Shown in pieces: positions 18,167-27,321 of a stretch of 64,000 nt of DNA. Numbering within the stretch: the first letter of the stretch is position 1; the number at the start of each line of letters is the position of its first letter. The stretch lies in NCBI GenBank assembly GCA_020847395.1, contig JADLCD010000124.1, positions 46,403 to 110,402 on the forward strand, read 5' to 3'. Below the pieces are notes generated by a model that had not been told where the DNA came from, made no database searches, and saw nothing but the letters and a program-made list of their open reading frames with translations. The stretch is from Chitinophagaceae bacterium. GTDB lineage: Bacteria > Bacteroidota > Bacteroidia > Chitinophagales > Chitinophagaceae. A program made the position numbers and the translations under genes.

Positions 18167-19302
18167 CAGAACAACAAACATATGATGTAGCCATAGTAGG
18201 TGGAGGGTTAGCGGGGTTATGCCTGTCTATCCAACTTTCCCGGCAGGGTCATAAAGTAGTTGTTTTTGAGAAAAACAAATATCCTTTTCATAAAGTATGC
18301 GGTGAATACATCAGTTTTGAATGCTGGAATTTTTTGGAGGAACTGGGTGTGCCATTGAGCGATTGGGATCTGCCTCATATTATGCAGCTCACTGTTTCAT
18401 CTCCTTCCGGCAAAACCATTGAACACCGGTTGCCCCTGGGTGGTTTTGGTATTAGCCGTTATAAGCTGGACGCCTATCTTGCAAACCTGAGCAGAAGCAT
18501 CGGTACGGAAATAATAGAAGAAACAAAAATTGACAATATCTGGTTTAATAATTCCAGCTTTCATGTACAGTGTGACAATGAAATGTACAAAGCAAAACAG
18601 GTTTGCGGCACTTTTGGTAAACGCAGTAATCTTGACATCAGAATGAAAAGAAGTTTTGTGCAGAAAAAACCAAGTAAGTTCAATAACTATGTAGGCATTA
18701 AATACCATATTAAAACAAACTTTCCGGCAGACCTTATAGCGTTGCATAATTTTGAGGATGGTTATTGTGGCATCTCTAAAATAGAAGATGATAAATATTG
18801 CCTGTGTTATCTTACTACAGCTAAAAACCTTAAGCGTTGTAACAACTCTATACGGGAGCTGGAAGAAAAAATACTTCGCAAAAATCCACATCTCAATAAA
18901 ATATTTTCAGAAGCAACATTTTTATACAGCGCGCCGGAAACCATAGCACAAATAAGCTTTGATAAAAAAACACAACTGGAACATCATATGCTTATGATTG
19001 GCGATGCAGCCGGTGTAATTGCACCACTGTGTGGTAATGGCATGAGCATGGCAATGCATGGCAGTAAAATAGCTTTTGAAGAAATACATCCATTTCTCCA
19101 GGGAAAAATCAGCAGGGATGAAATGGAAAGAGCATACCAGGCTAAATGGAATGAACATTTTAAAACCCGGCTCACGGCGGGCAGATTAATACAGGGTATG
19201 TTTGGAAAGAGATGGATAACCAATTCATTCATCAATGCGCTGCATCCTTTTCCAAATGTAGTGGACAAGCTCATCAGGCAAACACACGGCGAGCCATTTT
19301 AA
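18163..19302 (+). CDS. FAD-dependent oxidoreductase, geranylgeranyl-reductase-like
   Basis: 379 residues from the ATG at 18163, chosen because it overlaps the preceding stop; an earlier in-frame ATG at 18127 would add 12 residues. The N-terminal FAD motif is VGGGLAGLCLSIQL followed by VVVFEK, and the second flavin motif GDAAGVIAPLCGNGMSMAM is near residue 280. The layout matches the geranylgeranyl reductase / halogenase-like flavoprotein group. Together with the methyltransferase it would oxidise and methylate a small lipid or polyketide (inference); no polyketide synthase gene is nearby. Confidence 0.83.
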   Translation: MTEQQTYDVAIVGGGLAGLCLSIQLSRQGHKVVVFEKNKYPFHKVCGEYISFECWNFLEELGVPLSDWDLPHIMQLTVSSPSGKTIEHRLPLGGFGISRYKLDAYLANLSRSIGTEIIEETKIDNIWFNNSSFHVQCDNEMYKAKQVCGTFGKRSNLDIRMKRSFVQKKPSKFNNYVGIKYHIKTNFPADLIALHNFEDGYCGISKIEDDKYCLCYLTTAKNLKRCNNSIRELEEKILRKNPHLNKIFSEATFLYSAPETIAQISFDKKTQLEHHMLMIGDAAGVIAPLCGNGMSMAMHGSKIAFEEIHPFLQGKISRDEMERAYQAKWNEHFKTRLTAGRLIQGMFGKRWITNSFINALHPFPNVVDKLIRQTHGEPF

Positions 19303-19320
19303 ATTGAGGCTTTTGGCGGT

Positions 19321-19424
19321 CAGCCATCAGCTGTGGGCTATCAGCTGTGAGTCCATCAATTTTTCAGTGCAAAACCTATAAGGTTTGCAGCGCTGCAATG
19401 CCGCCCGGCAAACCTTATAGGTTT
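19321..19424. repeat. Composite repeat: CAGCTGTG run and 17-base inverted repeat
   Basis: Positions 19321-19352 hold the imperfect run CATCAGCTGTGGGCTATCAG and CTGTGAG. Positions 19372-19388 and 19408-19424 are perfect reverse complements (AAACCTATAAGGTTTGC / GCAAACCTTATAGGTTT). The loop contains the palindrome core GCAGCGCTGC. The same pair of motifs recurs at 57618-57691. Confidence 0.75.
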
Positions 19425-19523
19425 CAGCCATTAGTGTAATGTCTCATTTTTCTTTTCGCCTCCGTACTTCTTACTATTCATTACAGATTCAGTTTTGCAT
19501 AAATACGATAACCTCCCCACTTC

Positions 19524-21317
19524 TCACTCCTTACTACTCCCTGTTATTCCCATCTTCTTCATTAAGAAAGAAGCATTTTTATTTCTTGCAACGCCACGGC
19601 GTAACCTGTAATCAAAATGTAATGCACCATTTTCAATCACGCTTTCAAAACACCAGTTATTGATGATGCCTTTATGAGCATTTTCCAGTGAAGCGAGCAT
19701 CAGGTCATGTGTGGCAAAAAGGGTGATGCAGTTGTATTGTATAAGCTGCAGAATAAACTGTTCAGAGCCGTGGGTTTTATCTTCTGAATTTGTTCCGCGG
19801 AGAATTTCATCAATCAATACCAGGTATGGTTTGCCTGTTTGCAGCTTATGTATGATCTGCTGCAATTTTTTCAACTCAGCCATAAAATAAGAAGTATGCT
19901 CCTGCAAAGAATCACTCACCCGTATGGAAGTCAGTATTTCCATGGGTGAAAATGAAAATGAAGCTGCACATACAGGGGCGCCGCATTGCGCCAGTATAAG
20001 GTTCACGCCGAGTGTTCGTAAGAAAGTGGTTTTGCCCGACATATTTGAACCTGTAACCAGCAACAGCTTATCAGGATTGCCGGCTTCAAAATCGTTGGCT
20101 ATTCTTTCCTTTGCCGGAATAAGCGGATGTGCTACCTGTTTGGTTTCTATTGTTAAAGCATCTCCCCCCAACAGTGAAGGATAAACGAAGTTTTCATTAT
20201 TAAAGGCAAAACCTGCAAAAGCGTTCAAACTTTCTATTTCCCCAACCGTATACAGCCATTCATTAAAATGTGCTTTATTTTTTGTTTTCCATTTTTCAAG
20301 CTCAAGTATACACTGCAGGTCATACAGCACAATGCTGTTCAGCAATACATTTACCAGCAGGTTAAGCCGTTGATCAAACATAGCAGATAATTTTGCCAGT
20401 GCCTTAATTGCCCGGTGCGCCTGCACAGCAGATTTTTGCAGGCGTTGCAATAAACCGGCATTGCCGCTATCCGCATCTGAAAATGTTCTTAAAATATCAG
20501 CATATTGGTCAAGCACTGCCTGTTTTTTACCAATAAGCTCGTGTTGCTTATGAATATATTTTGCATGACGCCCTGTTATCAGCCACCCCACCCCAACTCC
20601 CAACAACAAATACAATAACTGGCCATTGGCTATATACAGCAATAAAAAGATGGTATTATATACAGGTAAAACCCAGCGAAGTACCTGCAGCCATTTCTTT
20701 TTATACAATCTTTCTCCTTCTTTAAGCCATTCATGCAGGCTGTTCAGGTTCCCATCTTCTTCCATCCGCAATAAACCAAATGCCGTAATAAGATGGCGCG
20801 CATCTGCCTGGCGGGCAAAAACTTTTACTGCTTCCTGTCTTTCCTTTATAATGTTATTGTCAGTTGGAGGAGATATCAGCAGGTTGGCAAGCCGCTCCTT
20901 ACCGTGAGAAGTATTGCTCCTGTTTAATAAATGAAATAATGATCCCGGGCCAAAAATATCAAGATCAGCGGCATAGCCTTCTCTATCTGAAAAAGCTTTG
21001 CCATCATCCATTTTATTGAGCACATTATTGATGATGGCCAACTCGTTTTCATTTACAAATAACAATTTTTCGTGCAGGGTTTTCTGCTCATTCAGTCGAA
21101 CGGCATGCTTAACGAAAAATATAAAGAGCAACAGCGATAAAACGACAGCGGCAATAAGTAAAAGATGGAAATGTTGTACAAGAAAATATACAGATGCAGC
21201 AAGTGCAGCAAATGCTGCTACCCGGTAAATTGCAGATAAAACAAGTTGCCTTTTGAACGAATGGATTAGCCGGGTGTAATGCCTGATCTTTTCTTCGTAA
21301 ATTGCTTGTTTAGTCAT
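19524..21317 (-). CDS. Membrane-anchored MutS-like ATPase
   Basis: 597 residues. It has only the helical lever part and C-terminal ATPase of MutS; the mismatch-recognition and connector domains are absent. Two hydrophobic segments at about 28-68 and another pair around 215-245 suggest it sits in the membrane. The ATPase has Walker A GSNMSGKTTFLRT, Walker B YLVLIDEILRGTNS and the histidine of FATHD. This MutS-related form is common in Bacteroidota and is not a mismatch-repair enzyme; its role is unknown. Confidence 0.85.
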   Translation of the reverse strand: MTKQAIYEEKIRHYTRLIHSFKRQLVLSAIYRVAAFAALAASVYFLVQHFHLLLIAAVVLSLLLFIFFVKHAVRLNEQKTLHEKLLFVNENELAIINNVLNKMDDGKAFSDREGYAADLDIFGPGSLFHLLNRSNTSHGKERLANLLISPPTDNNIIKERQEAVKVFARQADARHLITAFGLLRMEEDGNLNSLHEWLKEGERLYKKKWLQVLRWVLPVYNTIFLLLYIANGQLLYLLLGVGVGWLITGRHAKYIHKQHELIGKKQAVLDQYADILRTFSDADSGNAGLLQRLQKSAVQAHRAIKALAKLSAMFDQRLNLLVNVLLNSIVLYDLQCILELEKWKTKNKAHFNEWLYTVGEIESLNAFAGFAFNNENFVYPSLLGGDALTIETKQVAHPLIPAKERIANDFEAGNPDKLLLVTGSNMSGKTTFLRTLGVNLILAQCGAPVCAASFSFSPMEILTSIRVSDSLQEHTSYFMAELKKLQQIIHKLQTGKPYLVLIDEILRGTNSEDKTHGSEQFILQLIQYNCITLFATHDLMLASLENAHKGIINNWCFESVIENGALHFDYRLRRGVARNKNASFLMKKMGITGSSKE

Positions 21318-21426
21318 TGCAAAATAAATAATAAATGGTCAAATTAGAGAAAAGATGATGTTGAATTAACAGCAATCATCAACAGGAATTGCTTTTGATT
21401 GGTAAGTTTTGGAATTGCCGCGCCGC

Positions 21427-21600
21427 GCATTAATCCTTATTTTTGAGTTGCTTCGGCGGCTCGTAAAAACAACAGGAGGTTGGGTAATTGTAAAATTTGT
21501 TTAGTGTTGACCAAAAATGAAACCCTCCCGCATCACCACAATCCCGCCAAGATGAAAATTTGATTTAAAAATACTACGGCAGGAGAAGCCGTCTCCGAAT
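21427..21600. repeat. Dispersed intergenic repeat, copy 1
   Basis: The stretch around AATCCCGCCAAGATGAAAAT and GGCAGGAGAAGC matches 35505-35665 along about 160 bases with small gaps. Shared landmarks in order are ATTAAT, CTCAAA (on the opposite strand), ATCCCGCC, GATGAA, ATTTGA, and GGAGAAGC. It has no coding signal. A short partial copy is at 32198-32221. Confidence 0.65.
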
Positions 21601-21648
21601 AGCATTAGAGTTAACTGTTTAGTTATTTAGTAATACTTTATTGGAAGA

Positions 21649-21807
21649 CTAAATAATGTCCAGTGCCTTCGCAAAAAAGTAACCCATAAAAGGAAGGACA
21701 ACAGTAATAAAATTTCCGGCAAATGCATACACCACAAAAAACATCACAACAGATAATAAAAACAATATCCAGAAAAGTCCTTTTGATTTATTGCTTGCGG
21801 AATCCAT
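21649..21807 (-). CDS. Small membrane protein, 52 residues
   Basis: The frame runs from the ATG at 21807-21805 to TAG at 21649. After a short polar start (MDSASNKSKG) the protein is one or two hydrophobic helices: LFWILFLLSVVMFFVVYAFA, then FITVVLPFMGYFFAKALDII. It is divergent to malQ, 115 bases away. I recognise no family; small hydrophobic proteins of this kind are often missed by gene callers. The coding case rests on the clean frame, sensible start and membrane pattern. Confidence 0.55.
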   Translation of the reverse strand: MDSASNKSKGLFWILFLLSVVMFFVVYAFAGNFITVVLPFMGYFFAKALDII

Positions 21808-21922
21808 ACCTTTTTTAAAATTTGTGGCAAATATAGCAAGGATTTCTTTTGTTTGAAAGATATTGGGAAATTTTGCCTTAGACTTTAATTTTTTACATAT
21901 ATATTTTCGATAGCTTAGCCGT

Positions 21923-24649
21923 ATGGTTAAAATCCATTTTTATATACGTTTCAGTACCAAATTCGGTCAATCGCTGCTGCTTTCAGGCAATATTCCTGCT
22001 CTTGGAAACAAACAGGCAGGCGCGGCTGTGCTGATGCAATACCTCAATGATAATTTCTGGTATTATACACTTGAACTGAATGATACAGATAATCTGCCCG
22101 CACAAATAAACTATTCCTATCTTTTTAAAGATGTAAATGGCGCAATAACGGAGGAATGGAATGACAATAAAACCATTAACCTTGCAGCAATTTCAACGCC
22201 TGAAATCAGCGTAACAGATACCTGGAATTTTTCCGGGCAGGAGGAGAATGCTTATTATACATCTCCTTTTCTGCAGGTATTATTGCCGCAGTCAAAAAAT
22301 GCGGCAAAGCTTCAGCCCTACAGCGGTTACACGCATTTGTTTAAAGTAAAAGCGCCCCTGCTAAAAAAAGATGAAGCGATATGCATATTAGGCAGCACAG
22401 GCGATTTGGGCAATTGGGATACAGCGAAAGCAATTGTACTTCAAAAAGAAAGTGAATGGTGGACGATTAAAATAAATCTTTCAAATGCTGATTTTTATAT
22501 TGCTTATAAATATAGCATTTACAACACAAAGAAAAAAGCCTTTGTACGTTATGAAGATGGCGACAACCGCCTGATGTATAACAATAACGGCAAAACGAAG
22601 TTCAGTATACTGCATGATGGCTTTATACATCTTAACACCAATAATTGGCGCGGCGCGGGTGTAGCTATACCGGTATTTAGCCTGCGCAGTAATAAAAGCC
22701 TGGGTACAGGTGAGTTTACTGATATAAAATTACTTGTTGACTGGGCGAAAAAAACCGGCATGCACCTTATACAACTGCTGCCGGTAAATGATACAACAGA
22801 TACCAATACCTGGAAAGATTCATATCCTTACAATGCTATTTCCGCTTTTGCATTGCATCCGTTGTATCTTAATATTGAACAAATCACGCCAAAAGAAAAT
22901 ACTGAACTCCTAAAAAAGATTAAGGAGAAAGCCAAACAGTTAAACAAAAAAACGGATGTTGATTATGACGCCGTTTTATCGTTTAAATGGAAAGCGATAA
23001 AAGAAATATATAAATCGCAGAAGAACGGTTTCTTTCAACAGAAAGATTACCGGAAATTTTTTGAAGCCAATGAGCAATGGCTTTTGCCTTATGCGGTATA
23101 CAGCTACCTGAGAGATAAAAATTCAAAGGGTAAGGAAAAAACCATACCCTATCGTGAGTGGGAAGAGCATGTTGCTTTTAACGCTACGGCAATTAAAGCG
23201 CTTGCCAGCCCTGAACAAAAACATTTTGATGGTATAGGCATTTATTATTTTGTGCAATATTATTTGCATGTACAATTAAAAGCCGCTGCTGATTATGCAC
23301 ACAAAAATGGCATCATTGTAAAAGGTGATATACCTATTGGCGTAAGCCGTAACAGTTGCGATGCCTGGATGGAGCCTGCGCTTTTTCACATGGATATGCA
23401 GGCCGGCGCGCCGCCAGATGATTTTGCAGTACGCGGGCAAAACTGGGGCTTCCCTACCTATAACTGGGAGCGCATGAAGAAAAATAATTTTGAATGGTGG
23501 CGCAGGCGTTTTGCACAAATGAGTGAGTACTTTGATGCTTTCCGTATTGACCATATACTCGGTTTTTTCAGAATATGGAGTGTGCCAACACATGCGGTTG
23601 AGGGATTGATGGGACATTTTGTTCCTGCCATTCCGGTTCATATTACTGAGTTTGCTAAAAATGGAATTTCATTTGAGTACAGCAGGCTTTGTCAGCCTTA
23701 TATAACAGATGCAGTACTGGAAGAATTATTTGCCGATAAGAAAAACCTGTTGAAAGCATTTCTTGATGAGCATACAGAAGGCACTTATACCCTGAAAAAA
23801 GAATATACAACGCAGAAGCAGGTAGAAGCATATTTTGCCGCTGCCGGAGGCATAACCGAAGATAATGTGATGCTGCAATCAGCGTTGTTCACGCTTATAA
23901 CGAATGTTATTTTATTTGAAGCTGAAGGTTCAGAGCAGCAAAATTTTCATTTCAGGATTGATATAGAAAACACATCATCTTTCAGGCATTTAAACCAGCA
24001 CACGCAGGCTGCGCTCAAAAATTTGTACATAGATTATTTCTACCGGAGGCAGGATGATTTTTGGGCGAAGGAGGCGTTGGAAAAATTACCGGCGCTGAAG
24101 AAAAGTACCAATATGCTTATTTGCGGAGAAGACCTGGGTATGGTACCCGGTTGTGTTCCGGAAACAATGCGCATATTGGGTTTGCTGAGTCTTGAAATTC
24201 AACGTATGCCCAAACAACTTGGTCGTGAATTTTTTGATCCCGCATCGGCGCCCTATCTTTCTGTCATCACGCCTTCTACCCACGATATGAGCACCATCAG
24301 GGCCTGGTGGGAAGAGAACAGGGAAAAAACGCAACGCTTTTTTAATAATGAAATGCAGCATCCCGGCGCAGCGCCATATTATTGCGAACCGTGGGTTGAT
24401 AAAGCCATCATCATACAGCATTTATATTCACCTGCCATGTGGAGTATTTTCCAGTTGCAGGATCTGATGGGTATAGATTTTAAAATACGGAGAGAAAATC
24501 CCAAAGAAGAACGCATCAATGATCCGTCTATCGCACGATATTACTGGCGTTACCGCATGCATATTACGCTGGAACAATTATTGAAAGAAGACGATCTGAA
24601 TAGTGAACTGTCAAGCTATATTCAGTCGAGCGGAAGAAATGAAAAATGA
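21923..24649 (+). CDS. malQ: 4-alpha-glucanotransferase (amylomaltase) with two CBM20 domains
   Basis: 908 residues, the long Bacteroidota/plant DPE2-like form. Two starch-binding CBM20 modules lie at about 1-115 and 125-235 (FGQSLLLSGNIPALG; ILGSTGDLGNWD), followed by the GH77 catalytic domain. Catalytic residues by motif: nucleophile D543 (FRIDHILGF), acid/base E736 (CGEDLGMVPG) and D788 (STHDMSTIRAWW). It has no signal peptide, so it disproportionates maltodextrins in the cytoplasm. Its partner could be the GH13 enzyme at 54477-55772. The dipeptide epimerase gene follows after 33 bases. Confidence 0.95.
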   Translation: MVKIHFYIRFSTKFGQSLLLSGNIPALGNKQAGAAVLMQYLNDNFWYYTLELNDTDNLPAQINYSYLFKDVNGAITEEWNDNKTINLAAISTPEISVTDTWNFSGQEENAYYTSPFLQVLLPQSKNAAKLQPYSGYTHLFKVKAPLLKKDEAICILGSTGDLGNWDTAKAIVLQKESEWWTIKINLSNADFYIAYKYSIYNTKKKAFVRYEDGDNRLMYNNNGKTKFSILHDGFIHLNTNNWRGAGVAIPVFSLRSNKSLGTGEFTDIKLLVDWAKKTGMHLIQLLPVNDTTDTNTWKDSYPYNAISAFALHPLYLNIEQITPKENTELLKKIKEKAKQLNKKTDVDYDAVLSFKWKAIKEIYKSQKNGFFQQKDYRKFFEANEQWLLPYAVYSYLRDKNSKGKEKTIPYREWEEHVAFNATAIKALASPEQKHFDGIGIYYFVQYYLHVQLKAAADYAHKNGIIVKGDIPIGVSRNSCDAWMEPALFHMDMQAGAPPDDFAVRGQNWGFPTYNWERMKKNNFEWWRRRFAQMSEYFDAFRIDHILGFFRIWSVPTHAVEGLMGHFVPAIPVHITEFAKNGISFEYSRLCQPYITDAVLEELFADKKNLLKAFLDEHTEGTYTLKKEYTTQKQVEAYFAAAGGITEDNVMLQSALFTLITNVILFEAEGSEQQNFHFRIDIENTSSFRHLNQHTQAALKNLYIDYFYRRQDDFWAKEALEKLPALKKSTNMLICGEDLGMVPGCVPETMRILGLLSLEIQRMPKQLGREFFDPASAPYLSVITPSTHDMSTIRAWWEENREKTQRFFNNEMQHPGAAPYYCEPWVDKAIIIQHLYSPAMWSIFQLQDLMGIDFKIRRENPKEERINDPSIARYYWRYRMHITLEQLLKEDDLNSELSSYIQSSGRNEK

Positions 24650-24682
24650 CAATATATTTTTTCTCAGAAATCAGTTAATCCA

Positions 24683-25711
24683 ATGCCACTCAACATACGT
24701 TACCGGAAAACGAACCTTAAGTTCAGATACCCGTTCACTATTTCAAAAGGAACAAAAACGCATCAGCCTGCATTAATAGTTGAATTAGATTTCAATGGTA
24801 TTAAAGGTTATGGCGAAGCGCCGGCAATAGCTTATTATAATATTCCGGTTGAAAAAATGATAGAAGATATTGAACAGAAGAAAAAATTCATTGAGCAGTT
24901 TTCGTTTACGCACCCTGATCGTTACTGGCATTATCTTCACCACCTTTTTCCTGAAAATAATTTTTTGGTTGCAGCGCTGGATATTGCCGCATGGGATATT
25001 TTCGGCAAGCTGAAGCAGCAGCCGTTATATAAACTATGGCAAACAGATATATCAACCGCCCCAACTACCGATTACACTATTGGCATTGACGCGATAGATA
25101 AAATGGTGGCCAAGATGAAAGAAAAGCCCTGGCCGGTATATAAAATAAAGCTGGGTACCAAAGAAGATATCCCGATAATGGAAGCACTGAGAAAAAATTC
25201 TGATGCTGTTTTTCGTGTAGACGCTAATGCGGGATGGAGACTTGAAGAAGCGCTTGAAATATTACCGGTGTTAAAAGAGCTGAATGTAGAACTGGTTGAA
25301 CAACCGCTGGCAAAAGATGATTGGGATGGAATGAAAGTATTGCATGAAAAATCTCCGCTTCCGCTTTTTGCAGATGAGAGTTGCGTGTATGCTTCGGATG
25401 TAAAAAAATGTCATGGATTTTTTCATGGCATTAATATTAAGCTTACCAAATGCAGCGGTATAACGCCTGCATTGAGCATGATAAAAGAGGCAAGACAGCT
25501 CGGCATGAAAATTATGTTGGGCTGTATGAATGAAAGCACCGTTGGCTCAGCGGCAATTGTTCAGCTTGCGCCGCAGGTTGACTGCATAGATGCAGACGGG
25601 CCTTTGCTCCTGGAAGAAGACATTGCAAAAGGGCTGGTATATGATTTTGGTAAAATAACTCCTTCAGCAAACGCTGGACTGGGAATAGAGATTGACCGGG
25701 ATACATTTTAA
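24683..25711 (+). CDS. Dipeptide epimerase (L-Ala-D/L-Glu epimerase type), enolase superfamily
   Basis: 342 residues with the enolase-superfamily capping domain and barrel. Catalytic lysines are in VYKIKLG (K154/K156) and NIKLTKCSG (K253/K256). Metal ligands are D180 (VDANAGW), E206 (VEQPLA) and D231 (ADES). These fit muconate-lactonizing-type dipeptide epimerases that recycle murein peptides in the cytoplasm. Exact dipeptide specificity cannot be read from the sequence. A strong terminator follows. Confidence 0.88.
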   Translation: MPLNIRYRKTNLKFRYPFTISKGTKTHQPALIVELDFNGIKGYGEAPAIAYYNIPVEKMIEDIEQKKKFIEQFSFTHPDRYWHYLHHLFPENNFLVAALDIAAWDIFGKLKQQPLYKLWQTDISTAPTTDYTIGIDAIDKMVAKMKEKPWPVYKIKLGTKEDIPIMEALRKNSDAVFRVDANAGWRLEEALEILPVLKELNVELVEQPLAKDDWDGMKVLHEKSPLPLFADESCVYASDVKKCHGFFHGINIKLTKCSGITPALSMIKEARQLGMKIMLGCMNESTVGSAAIVQLAPQVDCIDADGPLLLEEDIAKGLVYDFGKITPSANAGLGIEIDRDTF

Positions 25712-25736
25712 TAAACGGAAACTTCACTATATATAA

Positions 25737-25766
25737 AAACGCCCGGTAAAATTTTACCGGGCGTTT
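25737..25766. terminator. Bidirectional intrinsic terminator
   Basis: A perfect 30-base palindrome: AAACGCCCGGTAAAA and its reverse complement. It lies between the convergent epimerase and SusD genes. Confidence 0.85.
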
Positions 25767-25821
25767 GTTAAACAAGCTTTCATAAGAAAATCCATTTCAC
25801 TAACTATAACACAAACACTAT

Positions 25822-27312
25822 TTAATTATAACCGGTATTTTGTGTAATTGATTTGTTGCTGTTATCAATTTCCTGCTGTGGATAAGGCAGCAGGTTATTT
25901 TTAGGAGCAACAAAAGTTCTGGCAGGTTTATCAGTTCCTTCTGCAGGCAAAGCATTATATACTTCAGCAGCCAGTCCCCATCTTACCAAATCAAAATGCC
26001 TGTCGCCGCCTTCAAATGCCAGCTCCATTTTTCTTTCATACATCAGGTCGTTGAATGTAGGAGCAGCAATAGCTGCCAGCCCGGCTCTCTGCCTTACAAG
26101 ATTGAACGATTGAGCCGCGGCGGCAACACCTGTTGTCCTGTTTTGAGGTCCGCCGCCATTCAGGTTCATGATCGCTTCTGCATGCAGCAATAATATATCG
26201 GCATATCTTAATGCCGGCACATTTAAGCCGGCTGCCCAGCCGGTATAACTTTGTGCATAAGGCTGCATAAATTTTATACAAACCACATCTGATTGATTGT
26301 TGGGCGCTATAAGTGTAGCAGTAATGCCATTATAGGTAACTTTATCTACATTTCTCCTGGCAACCGTAGCTGTTTTTCTTTTATCGCCCGGCTGATAAGT
26401 ACCATAAAAAGCATTGGTAGCGCTTACCAGGCGCCAACCCTCTCCCACCGGCTCGTTATTTTCCGGCTGCGTGCCACCCCATACGTTGTTTGGTAAATAT
26501 AATACAGGGGTAATAGGATATGAATTGAGCCTTGCTCCCAACACCCAAAGCATTTCACTTTCGTTATCATGCTCTAAAGTAAACAGGTCGCTGTATACAG
26601 GATACAGGTTGTGCTTACCAGAGCTTATCACTTTTTCAGCAGCATCTTTACAATCCTGCCATCTTTCCAGGTGTGCATATACCTTTGCCAGTAGTCCCCA
26701 GGCTGCTCCCTGTCCGGGGCGGCCTTCTTCATGATCAAACGACAATTGGGTAGCAGCGTTTTTTAAACTTGTTTCAATAACAGTCCAAACTTCGTCTGCT
26801 GATGCACGTGTTAACGCAGATTCAGTATTGGCAGGATCATAAATGGGCACACCGCCATACCTTATCACTTCCTGGAAATAAGCAAAAGCCAGCAAAAAAT
26901 TTGCTTCGCCCAGAATCCGTTGTTTCTGCGATTCGTCCATTGCTATATTGGGCACATTATGCAGCACATCATTAGCCCTTTTGATAACCTGGAAATATTC
27001 CCTGTAGCTGTTAAGACTAAGATCATTTTCCGTATTCTGCACAGCCCTGAATTCCGTCATCGCAATAAAGTCTGAATAATTATCATTCATATAACCAATA
27101 TCGCTGAACGCTTCCATACCACACCATTCTTCTCCACCCAGCGCTTCTTCACCCTGTAGTGGCGTATACACACCGCCCAGCGCAGATTCAGCCTGCGCTG
27201 CTGTTTTCCAGAAAACCGCGTCTGTAAACTCATGCGGTTCTTTGTTAAGAAAATCTTTTGAGCAAGCCGTTAAAAGACTTACCATCAATATATATACCGT
27301 ATACTTCTTCAT
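25822..27312 (-). CDS. SusD/RagB-type outer-membrane nutrient-binding lipoprotein
   Basis: 496 residues. The lipoprotein signal ends in LLTAC (C17). The SusD fold is seen in the N-terminal FLNKEPHEFTDAVFWKT, the helical TPR scaffold (GEANFLLAFAYFQ), and the C-terminal RYADILLLHAEAIMNLNGG and FNDLMYERKMELAFEGGDRH. SusD proteins sit on the cell surface and lid the SusC pore. It begins 9 bases after the susC stop and is co-transcribed. The ligand cannot be deduced: no glycoside hydrolase or peptidase accompanies the pair. Confidence 0.95.
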   Translation of the reverse strand: MKKYTVYILMVSLLTACSKDFLNKEPHEFTDAVFWKTAAQAESALGGVYTPLQGEEALGGEEWCGMEAFSDIGYMNDNYSDFIAMTEFRAVQNTENDLSLNSYREYFQVIKRANDVLHNVPNIAMDESQKQRILGEANFLLAFAYFQEVIRYGGVPIYDPANTESALTRASADEVWTVIETSLKNAATQLSFDHEEGRPGQGAAWGLLAKVYAHLERWQDCKDAAEKVISSGKHNLYPVYSDLFTLEHDNESEMLWVLGARLNSYPITPVLYLPNNVWGGTQPENNEPVGEGWRLVSATNAFYGTYQPGDKRKTATVARRNVDKVTYNGITATLIAPNNQSDVVCIKFMQPYAQSYTGWAAGLNVPALRYADILLLHAEAIMNLNGGGPQNRTTGVAAAAQSFNLVRQRAGLAAIAAPTFNDLMYERKMELAFEGGDRHFDLVRWGLAAEVYNALPAEGTDKPARTFVAPKNNLLPYPQQEIDNSNKSITQNTGYN

Positions 27313-27321
27313 AGCAAAAAA

